Shown: positions 1-5,851 of the stretch, in pieces
Position numbering within the stretch: position 1 is the first letter of the stretch
How the letters are laid out: the number at the start of each line of letters is the position of its first letter
Assembly: GCA_046545795.1 (NCBI GenBank)
Contig: JBKGZD010000066.1
Location: 1-12,956 of the forward strand
DNA length: 12,956 nt
Direction of reading: 5' to 3'
Source: JAGXLC01 sp046545795
GTDB taxonomy: Bacteria > Bacteroidota > Bacteroidia > Bacteroidales > UBA12077
Translations under genes and position numbers: made by a program
Notes under the pieces: model-generated
Seen by the model: the letters and a program-made list of their open reading frames with translations, nothing else
Told to the model about the DNA's origin: nothing
The model's database searches: none

Positions 1-30
1 TACAAATCTATCTTAAGTTCAGTTCAGTGG

Positions 31-74
31 TCATTCGGTAGTCATTCAGTAGTCACTCGGTTGTCATTCGGTGG
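31..74. repeat. 11-bp tandem repeat, four copies
   Basis: The core TCATTCGG recurs with an exact 11-bp spacing: it starts at 31, 42 (TCATTCAG), 53 (TCACTCGG) and 64 (TCATTCGG). A fifth TCATTCGG stands at 117-124, on the far side of a stem-loop. Copies differ by one base in the core and vary at the linking bases. The units are too short, and without spacers, to be CRISPR. They resemble in style the GTTGATT(G/C)GTTAA repeats at 5472-5500. Function is unknown; slippage-derived intergenic sequence is the simplest reading. Confidence 0.75.
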
Positions 75-79
75 TTTAC

Positions 80-114
80 CCTGTGAAATTCTGCGTAGCA
101 GAGTATTTCACTGG
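80..114. repeat. Imperfect stem-loop embedded between 11-bp repeats
   Basis: GTGAAAT (83-89) pairs with ATTTCAC (105-111). Inside it, CTGC (91-94) pairs with GCAG (98-101) around a GTA loop. Outside it, CC (80-81) pairs with GG (113-114) across a T:T mismatch. The element sits between the fourth and fifth copies of the 11-bp repeat, as if inserted into the array. There is no T-run on either side, so it is unlikely to be an intrinsic terminator. It may be a copy of a dispersed palindromic element. Confidence 0.6.
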
Positions 115-214
115 AGTCATTCGGTTGTATAGGGTCGAAAGGGGAATGCTAACAGTATTTTTCATGTTTATTCCCTGGGCATCCCGGAGTTGAATGCGCC
201 CAAATAGACAAGCT

Positions 215-290
215 AAAAAAAGAAGAGAGCAATATATCGCACCAAATTCCTCTTAATGGAATGTATGCGGTGTCAATATAACTGCTCTCT
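215..290 (-). terminator. Long hairpin plus T-run, probable terminator of the iorA-iorB transcript
   Basis: AGAGAGCA (224-231) is the exact complement of TGCTCTCT (283-290). The stem continues inward with TATAT (233-237) to ATATA (276-280), CACC (240-243) to GGTG (269-272) and ATTCC (246-250) to GGAAT (258-262). That is about 22 base pairs in 67 nt, broken by small internal loops. Read on the minus strand, the hairpin is followed after two bases by seven T residues (221 down to 215). This is the arrangement of an intrinsic terminator for transcripts coming from iorB, about 130 nt after its stop codon. The stem is much longer than most terminators, so a structured 3' RNA is an alternative. Confidence 0.6.
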
Positions 291-356
291 ACTCATAAAA
301 GTAACGAATTTTTTTAATTTGTATTTGGATTTCTACGGTATAACTAAAGGGGAACC

Positions 357-407
357 GCTGAAAATCAGGTTTTGCCCCAAGCCCTAAAGTGAGCCCTGAT
401 TTTCAGC
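357..407 (-). repeat. 13-bp perfect inverted repeat just after iorB
   Basis: GCTGAAAATCAGG (357-369) and CCTGATTTTCAGC (395-407) are perfect inverted repeats around a 25-nt loop. On the minus strand the stem begins 12 nt after the iorB stop codon. No T-run follows, so it looks more like a 3'-end stabilising stem or a mobile palindromic repeat than a terminator. Bases near the left arm (GGGGAACC, 350-356) can also pair with GGTTTTGCCCC (368-378), which gives a competing fold. Confidence 0.65.
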
Positions 408-418
408 AATTTATCGTA

Positions 419-1000
419 TTATTTATTAGCATTTGCAAAATCCTTGCCTGCTCTGAAAGCTTTAATATTCACATCAACTACCTGGTCTCCTTTACGTGCG
501 AAAATTTTCCTTATTCCTTCCTCAAAACTTTCAGGTGGAATATTAAAAAACGGTGATGCTGCTCCCAGCATAACAATATTGGATGATCTTTTTGAACCGA
601 TATCCGCGGCAATTTTATCAGCATCTATCGCAATATGTTTTTCATATTTTTTAACCATCTCTAAAATCTCTGATTCCTCTGGATAATCAGGGATATTTTT
701 ATAGGGTGTAGTATTTGTAACCAACCATCCATCCTGATTTAGAAAAGGAAGATAGCGCAAAGACTCCATGGGTTCGACTGATAAAATAATATCTGCCTGG
801 CCTTTAGGAATCAAATCAGATAATATCTCTTTATCGGACAGTCTCATATGAGATTGTACAGCACCTCCTCTTTGACTCATTCCATGCACTTCAGCCTGTT
901 TTAAATACAGATCATTTTCCAGTGCCGCCATTCCAATAGTAGCTGCAATGGATAAAATTCCCTGTCCTCCAACTCCGGCTAATACTATATCTGTTTTCAT
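419..1000 (-). CDS. iorB: Indolepyruvate:ferredoxin oxidoreductase, beta subunit
   Basis: This 193-residue protein is the gamma-domain (catalytic interface) subunit of the enzyme that oxidatively decarboxylates aryl-pyruvates to aryl-acetyl-CoA with reduction of ferredoxin. The N-terminus carries the family hallmark GVGGQG (residues 9-14) following a hydrophobic strand. The second conserved block, HGMSQRGG, lies at 39-46, and a VEPMESLR stretch follows near residue 75. Length fits stand-alone IorB proteins. The ATG at 1000 is the natural start because it directly precedes the conserved first strand. The gene follows iorA on the same strand after an 89-nt gap and the two are almost certainly co-transcribed and form one complex. 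No phenylacetate-CoA ligase gene follows, although one often sits next to ior genes in related bacteria; the operon seems to end here with hairpins. The protein is cytoplasmic. Family assignment is firm. Confidence 0.95.
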   Translation of the reverse strand: MKTDIVLAGVGGQGILSIAATIGMAALENDLYLKQAEVHGMSQRGGAVQSHMRLSDKEILSDLIPKGQADIILSVEPMESLRYLPFLNQDGWLVTNTTPYKNIPDYPEESEILEMVKKYEKHIAIDADKIAADIGSKRSSNIVMLGAASPFFNIPPESFEEGIRKIFARKGDQVVDVNIKAFRAGKDFANANK

Positions 1001-1032
1001 AAAAATTATTTTTTAAAATTTTTCTAATATTT

Positions 1033-1080
1033 TTAGTTGTTGGACGCATCATCCGCTTTGGTTAAAGGAATACGTCCCAT
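1033..1080 (-). other. Possible 15-codon mini-ORF between iorA and iorB
   Basis: The 89-nt gap between the iorA stop and the iorB start contains ATG at 1080-1078, an open frame of 15 codons (MGRIPLTKADDASNN) and a TAA at 1035-1033. GGACG and CGTCC near the ends of the frame can pair, so the same bases could form an intercistronic stem. There is no ribosome binding site, which is uninformative in this phylum. A frame this short is easily produced by chance, so it is listed only as a candidate. Confidence 0.15.
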
Positions 1081-1089
1081 TAAAATTTA

Positions 1090-2706
1090 TTATTTAAGAT
1101 TTAACTCTTTTAATCTTTCAGCTAACTTTTTATTCTTCATTGTCTGGACACACTGCCGTCGGGGAATAATCACTGAAACCCCCTCATATTCCAATTCTTC
1201 TTTAATTATCCGGGTCATCTCGTCAATGTTCTTTTTAGTAGGTCGGAAAACCCTTATATGTTCCTTCTTAACACCTATGCCTTCACATATGTCTTCCAGT
1301 TTGCCCAAAGCATGTGAATCCTGTCCACCTGTCATTGCAGTCGTGAAGTTATCTGAAATAATGATAGTTACTGGACTATTTTCCAATACACAGTCCAAAA
1401 GACCTGTCATACCAGAATGAGTAAAAGTTGAATCACCTATTACAGCAACTGAAGGAATTAAGCCAGCGTCGGCGGCTCCTTTAGCCATTGTAATTGATGC
1501 ACCCATGTCAACACAGGAATTAATAGCATTATAGGGTGGAAGAGCCCCAAGCGTATAGCATCCAATATCAGAAAAAACCCTTCCTTCCTCATATCCTTCG
1601 AGAGCAGTATTCAAGGCTGTATATGCCTCAATATGGCCACATCCTTGACACATAGCCGGAGGACGGTTTCTGACAATTTCCGGAACAGGCTGACCTTCCT
1701 GTGTTTCAATACCAAGAGCTTTTGCCACGCTAATGGGATTTAACTCTCCTGTTCTTGGTAAACTCCCATCCATACGTCCTTTTACCGGAACTCCTTTTTC
1801 CTGATAACCTTTTAGCATTTCCTCTACTACAGGATACCCTTCTTCTATTACTAATATTTCGTCACATTCCTCCAGCATTTTTGAAATCTCTTTTCGCGGT
1901 AGCGGGTATTGACTAAGTTTAAGTACCGGGTAATCAATTTTTTTATCAGTAAAGTTCTCCATTAAATAATTATAGGCAATACCACAAGCAATAATTCCCA
2001 GGCTTTTATCCTTTCCGTCAGAGTATGTATTATATTTAGATTCTTCTGATGCCTCTTCCATATTCACCTGGTTAGAAAGCAATCCTTCATAATTTTTGCG
2101 TGCAATAGCAGGTAACAGTACAAACTGTCGCTTATTTTCCGGTATAGAACCTTTATTTTGTTCCTTTTGTTGTAACCGTATCACTCCTGATCTTGAGTGA
2201 GCCAGTCGTGTAGTTATACGCAACAAAACAGGTGTTTTTAAAGCCTCGGAAAGTTCGAAGCCATGATATGCCATCTCATATGCTTCCTGTTGGTTCGAGG
2301 GTTCAAGAATAGGTATCATGGCAAATTTCCCATAAAATCTTGAATCCTGTTCATTTTGTGATGAATGCATTGATGGATCATCAGCAGAAACGATAATCAT
2401 CCCTCCGTTTGTACCTGTAATTGAGGCATTAATAAAAGGGTCTGCTGCTACATTCAGACCGACATGTTTCATACATACCATAGAACGCTTGCCGGCATAG
2501 GACATCCCAAGAGCTGCTTCCATAGCTGTTTTCTCGTTAGCGGACCAGTCTCTGTGTATTTTATTCTCTTTCGCATATTTTGATGCCTGAACATACTCAG
2601 TAATTTCTGTAGAAGGAGTTCCAGGATAAGCATAAATGCCTGACATACCTCCATCCATTGCGCCTTGTGCAATGGCTTCATCTCCTAATAATAACATTTT
2701 ATCCAT
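1090..2706 (-). CDS. iorA: Indolepyruvate:ferredoxin oxidoreductase, alpha subunit (no C-terminal ferredoxin domain)
   Basis: This 538-residue subunit carries the thiamine diphosphate site for oxidation of indolepyruvate and other aryl-pyruvates from aromatic amino acids. The N-terminal pyrimidine-binding domain shows AYPGTPSTE (26-34) and the ANEKTAMEAALG block with Glu58, the expected cofactor-activating glutamate. A middle domain covers roughly 230-320. The pyrophosphate domain has MCQGCGH (Cys353 and Cys356), GDS (424-426) and SDN (451-453), matching the GDG-to-N thiamine diphosphate motif. Archaeal IorA continues after an R-x-x-C segment into a two-[4Fe-4S] ferredoxin domain. Here the protein has RRQC near residue 511 and then stops after a short basic tail, with no cysteine clusters. 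Bacteroidota homologues are, as I recall, similarly short. The ATG at 2706 immediately precedes the conserved LLLGDEAIAQGA start. The first gene of the ior operon. Confidence 0.95.
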   Translation of the reverse strand: MDKMLLLGDEAIAQGAMDGGMSGIYAYPGTPSTEITEYVQASKYAKENKIHRDWSANEKTAMEAALGMSYAGKRSMVCMKHVGLNVAADPFINASITGTNGGMIIVSADDPSMHSSQNEQDSRFYGKFAMIPILEPSNQQEAYEMAYHGFELSEALKTPVLLRITTRLAHSRSGVIRLQQKEQNKGSIPENKRQFVLLPAIARKNYEGLLSNQVNMEEASEESKYNTYSDGKDKSLGIIACGIAYNYLMENFTDKKIDYPVLKLSQYPLPRKEISKMLEECDEILVIEEGYPVVEEMLKGYQEKGVPVKGRMDGSLPRTGELNPISVAKALGIETQEGQPVPEIVRNRPPAMCQGCGHIEAYTALNTALEGYEEGRVFSDIGCYTLGALPPYNAINSCVDMGASITMAKGAADAGLIPSVAVIGDSTFTHSGMTGLLDCVLENSPVTIIISDNFTTAMTGGQDSHALGKLEDICEGIGVKKEHIRVFRPTKKNIDEMTRIIKEELEYEGVSVIIPRRQCVQTMKNKKLAERLKELNLK

Positions 2707-2818
2707 GTGAAATATTTAGTTTTTAGGTTTACAATAATTTAATACAAATAACATAAAAGCAGAAAATTCTTAAGCTGGAATAATTCATTAATTACCCCTC
2801 TCAGAAAGAATTTTATAA

Positions 2819-2867
2819 GCCACCGAAAAGTTTCAGGTAGCCTATAAGGATTGCCGTAACATATAGG
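2819..2867 (-). promoter_or_regulatory. Two adjacent stem-loops in the iorA leader region
   Basis: Between yjbQ and iorA two inverted repeats abut each other. GCCACCGAAA (2819-2828) pairs imperfectly with TTTCAGGTAGC (2831-2841), and CCTATA (2841-2846) pairs with TATAGG (2862-2867). On the minus strand they lie about 110-160 nt before the iorA start codon. They could be a yjbQ terminator or leader structure; the minus-strand bases after the first stem (TTATAAAATTCTTTC) are T-rich but not a clean T-run. No known riboswitch class could be matched by eye. Confidence 0.3.
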
Positions 2868-2925
2868 AAAAGGACTTTCTTTAAATTCACAATCTCAGCC
2901 TTTTAAGGTTTGAAAACGGATAACA

Positions 2926-2933
2926 CAAAAATA
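2926..2933 (-). promoter_or_regulatory. Candidate -7 element for iorA
   Basis: The minus strand reads TATTTTTG, which fits the Bacteroidota consensus TAnnTTTG. It would place transcription start near 2920, giving iorA a leader of about 210 nt that includes the paired stem-loops at 2819-2867. No TTTG -33 element is visible at a suitable distance. The local AT content makes chance matches likely. Confidence 0.25.
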
Positions 2934-2998
2934 AAACTAATTTTAGAAATTCCTAAAATAGGTAAGAATAATATAAAACATATAAAATATTTTGCTCG

Positions 2999-3409
2999 TC
3001 AGGAATATACAGTTATTATTAATTTACGTCTGTGTGGGCTGTTTCTGAATTCACAAAGATAAATCCCCTGCCATGTTCCTAAATTTAATTTTGAATTGGT
3101 CACTGGTATAGTTAAAGAATTTCCAAACAATGAAGTTTTAATATGAGCAGGCATATCATCAGTTCCTTCCATAATATGGGTGTATAAATCAGATTGCTCT
3201 GGGACCAATTTTTTCATGAAAGATTCGAAATCAGAAAGAACAGATGGATCTGCATTTTCATTGATAGTTAATGCGGCAGAAGTATGCTTTATAAACAAAT
3301 TAACTAAGCCAGTTTCAGGAAGTTCACCTATAGCTTTTATTATTTCATTTGTTACAATATGAAAGCCCCGTCCGAAGGATGGCAAAGTAATCTCTTTTTG
3401 TTGAATCAT
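2999..3409 (-). CDS. yjbQ: YjbQ/UPF0047 family protein (secondary thiamine-phosphate synthase type)
   Basis: This 136-residue protein is a complete member of the YjbQ (UPF0047) family, small trimeric proteins; some members have weak thiamine-phosphate synthase activity, but the physiological role is unsettled. The signature residues are present in order: HTSAALTINENADP at 42-55 (His42, Asn50, Glu51, Asp54), YTHIMEGTDDMPAHIK at 76-91 (His78, Asp84, His89), and GTWQGIYLCEFR at 111-122. The His/Asp/Glu set is expected to form the conserved polar pocket. Length matches the family. The gene follows the membrane-anchored hypothetical gene after 70 nt, with no TAnnTTTG element in that gap, so the two may share a transcript. 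It lies upstream of the thiamine diphosphate-dependent ior operon, but 290 nt separates them. A real thiamine link is only a guess. Confidence 0.92.
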   Translation of the reverse strand: MIQQKEITLPSFGRGFHIVTNEIIKAIGELPETGLVNLFIKHTSAALTINENADPSVLSDFESFMKKLVPEQSDLYTHIMEGTDDMPAHIKTSLFGNSLTIPVTNSKLNLGTWQGIYLCEFRNSPHRRKLIITVYS

Positions 3410-3479
3410 GGGTATAATTAATTTTGGGTTTATTTTATTCTTCCGGATTAATTTACCATAAATAAATTATAATTGTTCA

Positions 3480-3992
3480 CTAAAAAAAATTCTTCACTTC
3501 TTCTTTTAAATATTGAATTGCATATTTTGTAGGTGACTGCCCTTCTTCCATGACTTTTTGCAACAATACTCTGCTAAGTTTTATTGCCGGTTCGCCTGGT
3601 TTCATCTCCTGTACTGTTGTATTTATTAATTTCACTGTATTCTCCCTTGCATGCTTTACCATTAGCCATGCCTTTGGAGATACATAAATTTGCTGGGACA
3701 GGTTGTGATCAAATTCTGAGCGTATGGTTTTCAACATTTCATTTTGCAACTGATTTACAGTTCTGTTCTCTTTATTCAGTCTCATAACCAAAGCATCAGG
3801 GGATATTCTTTCAAGAAACAGAGTTAATCTTTCATAAGCCTGGAGGCGTATTGGGGTAATCAGGCTTTTATTTTTCAAAACCAGCTCATAATTCCGTTTT
3901 TTCTGGTCGTTTTTAATCAGCATTCGCAGCGTATAAAAAGCTGTAAAAAAAACGATAAGGGCAGGGATTGTATATTTTAATATCTCAAGCAT
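3480..3992 (-). CDS. Hypothetical membrane-anchored protein, DUF7935-like
   Basis: This 170-residue protein has one predicted N-terminal membrane helix (about residues 5-25, IPALIVFFTAFYTLRMLI) followed by a charged, helical soluble domain. The segment ITPIRLQAYERLTLFLERISPDAL (46-69) resembles what I recall of the Bacteroidota-restricted DUF7935 family; no function is established. A further conserved-looking stretch is SQQIYVSPKAWLMVKHARE, roughly residues 99-117. There is no signal peptidase site, so the helix is probably a membrane anchor with the domain in the cytoplasm (Lys/Arg-rich just after the helix). It is the first gene of a likely two-gene unit with yjbQ and is divergent from the aminotransferase. 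Family name is from memory of the sequence pattern, with no catalytic motif visible. Confidence 0.75.
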   Translation of the reverse strand: MLEILKYTIPALIVFFTAFYTLRMLIKNDQKKRNYELVLKNKSLITPIRLQAYERLTLFLERISPDALVMRLNKENRTVNQLQNEMLKTIRSEFDHNLSQQIYVSPKAWLMVKHARENTVKLINTTVQEMKPGEPAIKLSRVLLQKVMEEGQSPTKYAIQYLKEEVKNFF

Positions 3993-4077
3993 AAATCATA
4001 AAATGTTAGATGTTCTGTAAATATAAATCAAACGAATACAAAATTGTCATTTTCCTTTTAATTTATTATTGAAGTAA

Positions 4078-4085
4078 CAAAATTA
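4078..4085 (-). promoter_or_regulatory. -7 promoter element for the DUF7935-like gene
   Basis: Minus-strand TAATTTTG matches TAnnTTTG and is identical to the plus-strand -7 element of the divergent aminotransferase gene, about 60 bp away. Transcription would begin near 4073, leaving a leader of about 80 nt. No clear TTTG -33 element is seen. Confidence 0.4.
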
Positions 4086-4124
4086 ATAATTCAGAATATA
4101 TTATATAACATTCTTTTTAAACTA

Positions 4125-4151
4125 TTTGAAAAAGAAAATATCCTAATTTTG
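4125..4151 (+). promoter_or_regulatory. Promoter of the aminotransferase gene
   Basis: TTTG (4125-4128) and TAATTTTG (4144-4151) match the -33 and -7 elements of the Bacteroidota primary sigma factor. The 15-nt spacing is somewhat shorter than usual for the phylum. Transcription would start near 4157, about 36 nt before the start codon. The GGAGG at 4151-4155 overlaps the -7 element and is too far upstream to act as a ribosome binding site. Confidence 0.5.
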
Positions 4152-4192
4152 GAGGTCAAAATAATTACTAATATTCAAAACGGAATAACACT

Positions 4193-5389
4193 ATGTCACA
4201 AATTTCTGAAAGAATAAACTCATTGTCCGAATCACAGACAATAGCTATGTCACAAAAAAGCGCCGAACTTAAAGCTGAAGGCAGGGATATAATCAATTTA
4301 AGTGTTGGCCAGCCGGATTTTCATACTCCTGAACACGTAAAAGATGCAGCAATTAAGGCTATCCAGGAAAATTATACATCTTATCCACCTGTGCCTGGAT
4401 ACAAAGACTTAAAGGAAGCAATAGCAAAAAAATTAAAAGAAGAAAATCAGTTGGATTATACCCCGGAACAGATAGTTGTTTCTGCCGGAGCAAAACATTC
4501 TCTGGCAAATGCATTGCTTGCCATTATCAATAAGGGAGATGAAGTAATAGTTCCTGCCCCCTATTGGGTAAGTTATGTGGAGCAGGTAAAACTTGCCGAA
4601 GGGAAAAATGTTATTGTAAAGACAAGCCTTGATAATCAATTTAAAATTACCCCTGAACAACTAAAAAACGCTATCAGCCCAAGGACAAAAGCGATAATGC
4701 TTTGCTCTCCTTCTAATCCTACCGGCAGCATATACAGCAGAGAAGAATTAAAAGAAATTGCTGAAATAATTGCCAAAAGCGAAAACAAGATATACATTAT
4801 TTCAGATGAGATTTATGAGTATATAAATTTCGAAGGTAAGCACCAAAGCATTGCCCAGTTTGATGATATTAAAGAACAAGTTATACTTATAAACGGTGTT
4901 TCTAAAGGATATGCGATGACAGGGTGGAGAATCGGATATATGGCAGCTTCAAAAGACATTGCTAAAGCTTGCGGAAAACTCCAGGGACAGGTGACTTCAG
5001 GAGCTTGTTCTATTGCACAAAGGGCAGCGCTCTCTGCTATTTCCGGCAATAAAGATTTTACAGCAAAAATGAATGAAGCCTTTAAAAAAAGAAGAGACCT
5101 GGTTTTAGAAGGCCTGAGCCAGATTAAAGGCATTGAAAAATATACTCCACAAGGGGCCTTTTATCTATTTCCTAAAATAACTTATTACTTTGGAAAGTCT
5201 GATGGAAACCGAACCATCAATAATGACCAGGATTTATGTTTCTATTTGCTGGAAGAAGCTAATGTTGCCCTGGTACCCGGTAGCGCTTTCGGCTCGCCAG
5301 AAAATATAAGGTTATCTTATGCAGCTTCAGAAGACGAACTCCGTGAGGCACTAAAACGAATAAAAACTGCATTAGACAAGTTAGCATAA
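4193..5389 (+). CDS. aspC: Class I pyridoxal-phosphate aminotransferase, aspartate aminotransferase type (subfamily Ib)
   Basis: This 398-residue cytoplasmic enzyme transfers amino groups between aspartate or other amino acids and 2-oxo acids. Sequence hallmarks in order are LSVGQPDFHTP near residues 36-46, PVPGYKDLKEAI near 65-77, PAPYWVSY (aromatic residue stacking on the cofactor), SNPTGS, ISDEIYEYI, and SKGYAMTGWRIGY with Lys238 as the Schiff-base lysine. Arg373 in NIRLSYA is the expected substrate alpha-carboxylate binder. Full length for subfamily Ib. The ATG at 4193 fits the family N-terminus. It is a single-gene unit with its own promoter, divergent from the DUF7935-like gene. Several Ib enzymes also accept aromatic amino acids or glutamate/prephenate, so the exact substrate cannot be read from sequence. 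A link to Ior through aryl-pyruvates is possible but not shown. Confidence 0.93.
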   Translation: MSQISERINSLSESQTIAMSQKSAELKAEGRDIINLSVGQPDFHTPEHVKDAAIKAIQENYTSYPPVPGYKDLKEAIAKKLKEENQLDYTPEQIVVSAGAKHSLANALLAIINKGDEVIVPAPYWVSYVEQVKLAEGKNVIVKTSLDNQFKITPEQLKNAISPRTKAIMLCSPSNPTGSIYSREELKEIAEIIAKSENKIYIISDEIYEYINFEGKHQSIAQFDDIKEQVILINGVSKGYAMTGWRIGYMAASKDIAKACGKLQGQVTSGACSIAQRAALSAISGNKDFTAKMNEAFKKRRDLVLEGLSQIKGIEKYTPQGAFYLFPKITYYFGKSDGNRTINNDQDLCFYLLEEANVALVPGSAFGSPENIRLSYAASEDELREALKRIKTALDKLA

Positions 5390-5471
5390 GCATATTACTC
5401 ACGGATACCGGATGCCTGATATCTGAAGAAGAAGAGGAGCGAGGAAGTTATGAGTGATTAGTAGTTATTGA

Positions 5472-5500
5472 GTTGATTGGTTAAATAGTTGATTCGTTAA
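5472..5500. repeat. Paired 13-bp direct repeats
   Basis: GTTGATTGGTTAA (5472-5484) and GTTGATTCGTTAA (5488-5500) match at 12 of 13 bases, 16 bp apart; a degenerate copy (GTTATTGA) starts at 5464. The style recalls the TCATTCGG repeats at 31-74. Confidence 0.6.
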
Positions 5501-5538
5501 GTGGTTCTAAGTTCTTCTCTTCGTTAAAGAAAATGGTT

Positions 5539-5577
5539 TCTTGCAACTTACGCTACGGGATAACGCTACGAACGCAA
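5539..5577. repeat. Imperfect hairpin with internal ACGCTACG direct repeats
   Basis: CTTGC (5539-5543) and GCAAG (5573-5577) are inverted, while ACGCTACG occurs twice in direct orientation (5549-5556 and 5562-5569) in the loop. No T-run follows, so this is not an evident terminator. Confidence 0.45.
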
Positions 5578-5592
5578 GGCTGGTTATGGAAC

Positions 5593-5615
5593 CATATGGT
5601 TAATTGGCATATGGT
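5593..5615. repeat. CATATGGT direct repeat with overlapping palindrome
   Basis: CATATGGT occurs at 5593-5600 and 5608-5615. The first copy is part of the 10-bp palindrome ACCATATGGT (5591-5600). No gene is promoted from here as far as can be seen. Confidence 0.45.
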
Positions 5616-5851
5616 GGCTGATGGTCTATATAGCTGGATACTAGATTGCCGTTTCCGGAAGATAGCCAATGGGGCGAAAAGACCGGTAATATATAATTTA
5701 ACGAAATTCAGCCTCCTTAGTCAGCCTAAGCCTCGTATTTATTAAATTCTCATTAATCGGTAGAATTCCCATTGGTCATGCGTGCATGTTTTATATTTTT
5801 TGGGAAAATTATAAAGCAGTTGAAACGCCAGCCTAATCGGTTTGACAGGGA

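Larger units (their letters stand above)
1..418. other. Non-coding, hairpin- and repeat-rich region downstream of the ior operon
   Basis: No convincing reading frame exists on either strand before the iorB stop codon at 419. From left to right the region holds four 11-bp tandem repeats (31-74), a stem-loop (80-114), a fifth repeat copy (117-124), a 6-bp inverted repeat (142-147 with 170-175), a 67-nt hairpin with a T-run on the minus strand (215-290), and a 13-bp perfect inverted repeat (357-407). Since iorB points leftwards, these elements lie in its 3' region. Whatever gene lies to the left of the window is not visible. Confidence 0.75.
5390..5851. other. 460-bp repeat-rich intergenic region between convergent genes
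   Basis: This gap separates the ends of the aminotransferase and response-regulator genes, so it needs only terminators. It contains a purine-rich run (5425-5446), paired 13-bp repeats (5472-5500), a stem with internal direct repeats (5539-5577), CATATGGT duplicated 15 bp apart (5593-5615), and CTTAG/CTAAG arms near 5718-5732. A 70-codon frame at 5533-5745 is made of these repeats and is unusually tryptophan-rich, so I do not call it a gene. No clean hairpin with T-run was found for either flanking gene. Confidence 0.65.

Noticed and set aside
31..124. CRISPR array
   Set aside because: Units are 11 bp with no spacers of constant length, and no cas genes are present.
1001..1089. Frameshifted ferredoxin domain following iorA
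   Set aside because: No frame in the gap encodes cysteine clusters, and the gap is far too short for a two-cluster domain.
1037..1420. 127-codon plus-strand frame opposite iorA
   Set aside because: It is a shadow of the strongly conserved iorA frame and resembles no protein family. The same applies to frames opposite iorB, the aminotransferase, ffh, mltG, the lipoprotein gene and the glycosyltransferase gene.
2790..2900. Thiamine diphosphate riboswitch before iorA
   Set aside because: CTGAGA occurs twice on the minus strand (about 2897-2892 and 2803-2798), recalling the riboswitch core, but the other conserved half with its CTGGATAATnCCAGCG-type block is missing.
5533..5745. 70-codon open frame in the gap after the aminotransferase
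   Set aside because: It is built from local repeats (ACGCTACG, CATATGGT), is tryptophan-rich with odd composition, resembles no known family and has no promoter-like element in front.
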